DNA from: an uncultured Eubacteriales bacterium
GTDB taxonomy: Bacteria; Bacillota; Clostridia; Oscillospirales; Oscillospiraceae
Assembly: GCA_900552475.1 (NCBI GenBank)
Contig: USAC01000077.1
Span: forward strand, 1-9,597
Reading direction: 5' to 3'
Length of the DNA stretch: 9,597 nt
A program made the position numbers and the translations under genes. The notes beneath the pieces were generated by a model, which was not told where the DNA came from, did no database searches, and saw nothing but the letters and a program-made list of their open reading frames with translations. Of the stretch, positions 5,827 to 9,597 are shown one piece after another (the first letter of the stretch is position 1; every line of letters begins with the position of its first letter).

Positions 5827-6611
5827 ACCGACGCGAGCTTTTGGACCGCGCGTCCGCCACGGCCGAGGAGCGCCTGCTCCTCGGCCGTGTGTGGGATAAA
5901 TACGAACAGTGCCGCAGCCGCTGCGTCCCGACGCACACGGAATTTCTCTCCCCGCAGGAGCAGGCCGCGGCGCGCCGCCTGCTGCAGGCCATCGGCGCGG
6001 AGGAGAGCGAATACGCCTTCTTCGGCGGCTATGAGGGCGCCGAGCGGCGGCAGCTGCACTTTCTGCCCGACTGGGCCTTCGGCCCGGAGGAGGACGCGGT
6101 TGCCGCGCTGCGCTGCCGCTTTTACGAGGCGGGGACGCTCAACCACCGCGATTTTCTCGGCAGTCTCATGGGTTTGGGTTTGACCCGGGAGAAGATTGGC
6201 GATATACTGGTGGGAGAAAACAGCGCCGACGTGCTCGTCAGCCGGACGGCCGAGCCGTTCCTGCTCGAGCAGTGGGAGAGCGCCGGGCGCGCGCACCTGC
6301 AGGTTGCGCCGCTGGCACTTGCGGACGTCACCGCCCCGGCGCAGGCGCAGCGCGAGGTGCGCGATACCGTGTCGTCCCTGCGGCTTGACAGCGTCCTCTC
6401 CTCCGGCTTTTCCATCAGCCGCCAGAAGGCGGCGGACGCCGTGACGGCGGGGCGGGTCGAGGTCAACTGGCTCGCCTGCGCCAAGCCCGACCGCGCGGTC
6501 ACGGAGGGCGACGTGCTGACGGTGCGCGGACTCGGCAAATGCAAGCTGACCGCCGTGGGCGGCCCCACGAAAAAGGGGCGGCTCCCGGTGACACTAATAC
6601 GATACCTGTGA
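5823..6611 (+). CDS. ylmH: YlmH-family S4-domain RNA-binding protein
   Basis: 262 residues, matching YlmH length. The N-terminal region carries the conserved YlmH fold, including EFLSPQEQ near 39-46 and FFGGYEGAERR near 66-76, then FLPDW. From about residue 187 an S4 RNA-binding domain follows (RLDSVLSSGFSISRQKAADAV...GRVEVN...GDVLTVRGLGK). Bacillus subtilis YlmH binds the ribosome; from memory, recent work ties it to ribosome-associated quality control alongside RqcH/RqcP, and the gene usually sits in the ylm cluster near divIVA. Here it lies instead behind an ABC exporter, with a start that overlaps the exporter stop (ATGA) and an SD of GGGGGA six bases upstream. The DUF896 gene begins 14 bases after its stop. 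Confidence 0.9.
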   Translation: MNRRELLDRASATAEERLLLGRVWDKYEQCRSRCVPTHTEFLSPQEQAAARRLLQAIGAEESEYAFFGGYEGAERRQLHFLPDWAFGPEEDAVAALRCRFYEAGTLNHRDFLGSLMGLGLTREKIGDILVGENSADVLVSRTAEPFLLEQWESAGRAHLQVAPLALADVTAPAQAQREVRDTVSSLRLDSVLSSGFSISRQKAADAVTAGRVEVNWLACAKPDRAVTEGDVLTVRGLGKCKLTAVGGPTKKGRLPVTLIRYL

Positions 6612-6625
6612 ACGGAGAAGAGAAC

Positions 6626-6853
6626 ATGGATCAGAAGAAAATTGACCGGATCAACGAGCTCTCCCGCAAGTCGAAGGCGGAGGGGCTGACCGATGAGGAG
6701 AAGCAGGAGCAGCTGTTTCTGCGCCGCGAGTATGTCGACTCCGTCGTCGGCGCGCTGCGCGACAATCTGGAGCACACCTGGATCGTCGACGAGCACGGCA
6801 ACAAGCGGAAGCTCACGCCCCAGGGAACCAGGGGCAGAAAGGAACGCAAATGA
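6626..6853 (+). CDS. DUF896 (UPF0291/YnzC-like) small protein
   Basis: 75 residues. The N-terminal half shows the family pattern INELSRKSKAEGLTDEEKQEQ (starts near residue 9) followed by LRREYVDSVVGALRDNLEHTWIVDE, which forms the two-helix hairpin known for Bacillus YnzC. The C-terminus is basic (RGRKERK). The molecular function is unknown; in B. subtilis ynzC is in the SOS-induced yneA operon, but no LexA-type site is apparent here. GGAG lies 8 bases before the start, and the stop overlaps the start of the next gene (ATGA), indicating co-translation. Confidence 0.88.
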   Translation: MDQKKIDRINELSRKSKAEGLTDEEKQEQLFLRREYVDSVVGALRDNLEHTWIVDEHGNKRKLTPQGTRGRKERK

Positions 6854-8043
6854 GCCAGTACGACGCAGGCGGGAGCGCACCCCGCGTGAATACCCCGCGC
6901 CCCAATCCGCCGCGGAAAAAGCCCTCCGGTGACGCCGACTGGGGCTCGTGGCTGCTGATCGCGATCATGTTCGCGACCGGCCTGTGGCCGATCGGCCTGT
7001 TCCTGCTGGTGAAAAAGCTCTCCGACGGGAGACGAAAGCCGAAAACCTCTGGCTCCAGCGCCCCGCGGCAGACCCCGGCCGCGCCCGCGCAGACAAACTC
7101 CATGCGCAGCCAGCTCGCCCGCACGCCGCAGTATTCCGCCAAGGGCTGCCGGACGATGCGCACCATCGGCATCGTGCTGGCCGCGCTCGGCGTACTGGGC
7201 ATCCTGAACGTCCTGCGCAGCTACGGGGTCTATCTCAGCTGGTGGTGGTTCGAGGAGTTGTTCTATCCCACGGGGCTCGCGCTCGGCGGCGTCGGTCTTC
7301 TGCTCGGCAGCCGCTCCATGCAGCGCCGCGCCCGTCGGTTCGGCAAGTACCTCGCCTGCGCCGGGAAGCGCCGCGTCGTCCCCATCGCCGAGCTCGCGCA
7401 GGCCGCCGAGGTCTCCGGGCGCAAGGCCGAGAAGGATCTCGAGCTGATGGTCGAGAAGGGCCTGTGGGGCGAGGGCGCGTATGTCGACGCGGGCGGCGAC
7501 ATGCTCTTCCGCTCGCAGGAGGACGCCGAGGCGTACCGCATCGACCGCCGCGCCGCGGAGGAGCCTGCGGAGCCTACGCAGGCGGAGGAGGGCTACAGCG
7601 GCGTGCTGCGCAGCATCCGCCGCGCCAACGACCGCATCGCCGACCCCGTGCTCAGCCAGAAGATCGACCGGCTCGAGGAGATCGCCGGGCGCATCTTCCG
7701 CATCATCGAGGACGAGCCCTCCAAGCGCGCACAGGCGTCCACGTTCCTGAACTACTACCTCCCCACCACGCAGAAGCTGCTCGACTCGTACGCCGACTTT
7801 GAGGAGGCGGGCGTGAGCGGCAAGAACCTCGATCAGGCGAAGGACAAGATCGCCCGCACGATGGACAACATCGTCGCCGGGTTCGAGCAGCAGCTCGACC
7901 GCCTGTATCAGTCCGAGGCGATGGACATCGACAGTGACATCCGCGTCATGGAGACGATGCTCCGCCGCGACCGCGGAACCGTCGAGGACGATTTCGGTCT
8001 CGGCGGCGGCACGGCCGTGCAGTCGGAGGATGAGGAATTTTAA
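6850..8043 (+). CDS. XpaC-family (5-bromo-4-chloroindolyl phosphate hydrolysis) membrane protein
   Basis: 397 residues. Layout: a Pro-rich cytoplasmic N-terminus (1-30), a membrane helix at about 34-56, a Pro/Ser/Gln linker (60-95), two more helices at about 104-122 and 138-154, then a soluble region. Residues 168-222 resemble a small winged-helix unit (VVPIAELAQAAEVSGRKAEKD...GAYVDAGGDMLF). Residues 249-375 are helical and hold the XpaC/Halogen_Hydrol-type core (DRLEEIAGRIFRIIEDEP, TFLNYYLPTTQKLL, LDSYADFE). The tail is acidic. Despite its name the family has no proven enzyme chemistry; it is usually found with the toxic-anion-resistance protein TelA, but no telA is visible here. It is the last gene of the exporter-ylmH-DUF896 operon, overlapping the DUF896 stop, and is followed by a strong terminator. 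Confidence 0.8.
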   Translation: MSQYDAGGSAPRVNTPRPNPPRKKPSGDADWGSWLLIAIMFATGLWPIGLFLLVKKLSDGRRKPKTSGSSAPRQTPAAPAQTNSMRSQLARTPQYSAKGCRTMRTIGIVLAALGVLGILNVLRSYGVYLSWWWFEELFYPTGLALGGVGLLLGSRSMQRRARRFGKYLACAGKRRVVPIAELAQAAEVSGRKAEKDLELMVEKGLWGEGAYVDAGGDMLFRSQEDAEAYRIDRRAAEEPAEPTQAEEGYSGVLRSIRRANDRIADPVLSQKIDRLEEIAGRIFRIIEDEPSKRAQASTFLNYYLPTTQKLLDSYADFEEAGVSGKNLDQAKDKIARTMDNIVAGFEQQLDRLYQSEAMDIDSDIRVMETMLRRDRGTVEDDFGLGGGTAVQSEDEEF

Positions 8044-8058
8044 ATCAGATTTTCCCCG

Positions 8059-8097
8059 GTGCGGGCAGAGGACTCCCCTCTGCCCGCACTGTTTTTT
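8059..8097 (+). terminator. Intrinsic terminator of the exporter-ylmH-DUF896-xpaC operon
   Basis: GTGCGGGCAGAGG (8059-8071) and CCTCTGCCCGCAC (8077-8089) form a perfect 13-bp stem with a 5-base loop, followed by TGTTTTTT. It starts 15 bases after the XpaC stop codon and separates this operon from the yedE promoter. Confidence 0.93.
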
Positions 8098-8129
8098 GTG
8101 AAAACTGCCATTTGGCCGAATAAATCCGG

Positions 8130-8158
8130 TTGACCTTTTTGTTCTTTTGTGCTATTCT
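8130..8158 (+). promoter_or_regulatory. Predicted sigma-A promoter of the yedE-tusA operon
   Basis: TTGACC (8130-8135) and TATTCT (8153-8158) are 17 bases apart. The leader to the ATG at 8191 would be about 26 bases and carries the SD AAAAGGAG. Confidence 0.65.
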
Positions 8159-8170
8159 CATGTCAGAATA
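8153..8170. promoter_or_regulatory. Inverted repeat overlapping the yedE -10 box
   Basis: TATTCT (8153-8158) and AGAATA (8165-8170) are perfect complements 6 bases apart. One arm is the -10 box itself and the other covers the predicted start, so a bound repressor would block the promoter. The regulator is unknown, and a 6-bp arm may arise by chance. Confidence 0.4.
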
Positions 8171-8190
8171 ACGTAAAAGGAGAAAACCAC

Positions 8191-9285
8191 ATGAAAAAAG
8201 AGAACCGGCTTGTCCTTGCCGCCGGCGTCGCCGTGGGACTCGCGGCGCTGGCGCTGACCGCGCTTGGAAACCCCGGCAACATGGGCTTCTGTATTGCCTG
8301 CTTCGAGCGCGATATCGCGGGTGCCGTCGGGCTGCACAGCGCCGCGAAGGTGCAGTACGTCCGCCCGGAGATCATCGGCCTTGTGCTCGGCGCGTTCGCG
8401 ATGTCGCTCATCGGGCGCGAGTTCCGCCCCCGCGCGGGCTCCTCGCCCGCCACGCGCTTCGTGCTCGGCGCGTTCGTGATGATCGGCGCGCTCGTCTTCC
8501 TCGGCTGCCCGCTGCGCATGGTGCTGCGTCTCGGCGGCGGCGACCTCAACGCCGTGGTCGGTCTGCTCGGCTTCGTGCTCGGCATCTGCATCGGCATCGT
8601 CTTCCTGCGCCGCGGCTTCGACCTCAAGCGCTCCTACCCCGCCCGCACGCTCGAGGGGACGACGCTCCCCGCCGTGATGACGGGTCTGCTGCTTCTGGTG
8701 CTGCTCATTCCGTCCGTGCTCCATTTCAGTACGGAGGGCCCCGGCTCGAAGCATGCGCCGTTCTTCATCGCGCTCGTTATCGCCGTCGTCGTCGGCGCGC
8801 TCGCGCAGAAGTCCCGCCTGTGCATGGTCGGCGGCATCCGCGACACGATCATGCTCAGGGACGCGCACCTGCTGTGGGGCTTCATCGCGATCTTCGCCGT
8901 CGTGCTCGCTGGGAACCTCATCCTCGGCAATTTCAAGCTCGGCTTTGACCTCCAGCCCATCGCCCACAGCAGCCACCTGTGGAACCTGCTGGGCATGGTG
9001 CTCGTCGGCTGGGGCAGTGTTCTGCTCGGCGGCTGCCCGCTGCGCCAGCTCATCCTCGCCGGCTCCGGCAACGGCGACAGCGCCGTCACCGTGTTCGGCA
9101 TGATCGTCGGCGCGGCCTTTGCGCACAACTTCGCCCTCGCCGGGAACCCCGATGCCCTCAATGACGCGAAGGAGCTGGTCGTCGGCGGCATCGGCACAAA
9201 CGGCAAGATCGCCGTCGCGGTCGGCTTTGTCGTGCTGCTGGCCATCTCGCTCATCAATTCCCGCCAGAAGGAGGTGCAGGCATGA
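8191..9285 (+). CDS. yedE: YedE-family selenium/sulfur compound transporter (Sulf_transp)
   Basis: 364 residues with about nine or ten membrane helices. It is an internal twofold repeat: the first half has GFCIACFERD (C34, C37) and GCPLRM (C106), the second SRLCMVGGIRD (C211) and GGCPLRQL (C282). These cysteine motifs match the YeeE/YedE family; in the thiosulfate channel YeeE (TsuA), membrane cysteines guide the substrate. The pattern fits the YedE/FdhT branch linked to selenium metabolism best, but thiosulfate uptake is a real alternative. The start at 8191 is chosen for its SD (AAGGAG, 8-9 bases upstream); the in-frame ATG at 8149 lies before the -10 box. The stop overlaps the start of a TusA-type gene, the usual partner that would accept the imported atom at its cysteine. 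Confidence 0.88.
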   Translation: MKKENRLVLAAGVAVGLAALALTALGNPGNMGFCIACFERDIAGAVGLHSAAKVQYVRPEIIGLVLGAFAMSLIGREFRPRAGSSPATRFVLGAFVMIGALVFLGCPLRMVLRLGGGDLNAVVGLLGFVLGICIGIVFLRRGFDLKRSYPARTLEGTTLPAVMTGLLLLVLLIPSVLHFSTEGPGSKHAPFFIALVIAVVVGALAQKSRLCMVGGIRDTIMLRDAHLLWGFIAIFAVVLAGNLILGNFKLGFDLQPIAHSSHLWNLLGMVLVGWGSVLLGGCPLRQLILAGSGNGDSAVTVFGMIVGAAFAHNFALAGNPDALNDAKELVVGGIGTNGKIAVAVGFVVLLAISLINSRQKEVQA

Positions 9286-9488
9286 TTGACGCACGCGGAC
9301 TGCTCTGCCCCATGCCCGTTGTGAAGGTGCAGCAGGCGGTCAAGGCCACTCACCCCGACACGCTCGAGGTGCTCGTGGACGACCCCTGCGCCGTGGAGAA
9401 CATCTCCCGCTTCGCCGCCTCGAACGGCTACACCGCCACCGCCGTCCAGAACGGCGAGGAAGCGCACATCACCCTCACGAAGAAGTAA
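9282..9488 (+). CDS. TusA/SirA-type (YedF N-terminal-like) sulfur or selenium carrier
   Basis: 68 residues, one complete TusA fold. The active-site motif CPMP with the catalytic cysteine (C9) lies in the first strand-helix turn (MIDARGLLCPMPVVK), followed by the conserved LEVLVDDPCAVENISRFAASNGY. TusA-type proteins carry a persulfide or perselenide on this cysteine. Next to YedE the expected partner is YedF, which in many selenium-using bacteria is about 200 residues with an added DsrE domain; that second domain is absent here and the reading frame ends cleanly at TAA. In the thiosulfate system the partner is the single-domain YeeD/TsuB, so length alone does not settle the substrate. It overlaps yedE by four bases (ATGA) and is the last gene before an apparent IS insertion. 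Confidence 0.88.
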   Translation: MIDARGLLCPMPVVKVQQAVKATHPDTLEVLVDDPCAVENISRFAASNGYTATAVQNGEEAHITLTKK

Positions 9489-9520
9489 GCGCCCACACAT
9501 AAATAAAAACACCCCGGTTC

Positions 9521-9545
9521 TGAACAGGCCCAGTAAAAACGGACA
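9521..9545. mobile_element. Probable terminal inverted repeat of an IS3-family (IS150-like) element
   Basis: The 25 bases starting TGAACAGGCCCA and ending AAAAACGGACA resemble from memory the IS150-group terminal repeat, of the form TGAACTGCACCCA-AAAA-GTTGGACA. Positions of TGAAC, CCCA, AAAA and GGACA line up. The element would extend rightward out of the window, and the hairpin at 9552-9595 suggests its transposase genes are on the minus strand, making this the right end. No transposase codon is in view, so the call rests on the end sequence alone. Confidence 0.5.
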
Positions 9546-9551
9546 ATAGAC

Positions 9552-9595
9552 AAAACACCCCCTGATGTAGGAAAATAGAACTACATCAGGGGGTG
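9552..9595 (-). terminator. Hairpin terminator for a leftward transcript entering from the right
   Basis: CACCCCCTGATGTAG (9556-9570) and CTACATCAGGGGGTG (9581-9595) form a perfect 15-bp stem with a 10-base loop. On the minus strand it is followed by TTTTGTCTATTG, a short U-run; on the plus strand only CT is visible before the window ends. It lies just inside the putative IS end and could stop transposase messages there. Confidence 0.7.
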
Positions 9596-9597
9596 CT

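Noticed and set aside
8158..9294. 378-codon minus-strand frame opposite yedE
   Set aside because: Low-complexity Asp/Glu/Ala/His composition, no SD, and it mirrors a well-supported membrane protein.

Overview
The window looks like chromosomal DNA from a GC-rich, spore-forming member of the Clostridia, probably Oscillospiraceae-like. Evidence: a SpoVM micro-protein and a SPOCS (DUF3794)/LysM spore-envelope protein, a sortase-anchored surface protein with Cys-rich repeats, YlmH and DUF896 proteins typical of Firmicutes, strong Shine-Dalgarno sequences and sigma-A-like promoters. The taxon is inferred from gene content; no rRNA or marker gene is present.

Left part (about 1-1995, minus strand): a short sporulation operon reads leftward. 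A promoter sits near 1940-1969, followed by a 50-residue two-helix membrane protein, a 24-residue gene that I identify as spoVM, and a 501-residue SPOCS/LysM protein of the SipL type. In other spore formers SpoVM and SipL/SpoVID both act with SpoIVA at the forespore outer membrane, so the operon pairs two parts of the coat-anchoring machinery. A possible further gene starts at 25 and leaves the window.

Middle left (about 2001-3950): 2001-2201 is a patchwork of long homopolymers with little credible natural sequence. Its outer edges still form an inverted repeat that looks like the two arms of an intrinsic terminator, so it is probably a corrupted terminator. Next, on the minus strand, come a TPRTG-anchored secreted protein and a TetR-type regulator whose stop codon overlaps the surface-protein start (ATGA). 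The regulator has its own promoter and a palindrome at the predicted transcription start.

Centre (about 4003-8097, plus strand): a divergent promoter drives a four-gene operon with tight or overlapping junctions: an ABC exporter half-transporter, YlmH (S4 RNA-binding protein), a DUF896/YnzC protein and an XpaC-family membrane protein. A perfect 13-bp-stem terminator ends it.

Right part (about 8130-9597): a second promoter, with an inverted repeat over its -10 box, drives a YedE-family (Sulf_transp) channel protein and an overlapping TusA/SirA-type carrier. This is a selenium- or sulfur-uptake pair. Just after it, at 9521, the sequence changes to what looks like the terminal inverted repeat of an IS3-family element, followed by a hairpin terminator for a leftward transcript. 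The transposase would lie beyond the window. Intergenic stretches over 100 bp hold the promoters, palindromes and terminators listed; no tRNA, rRNA or CRISPR array was seen.
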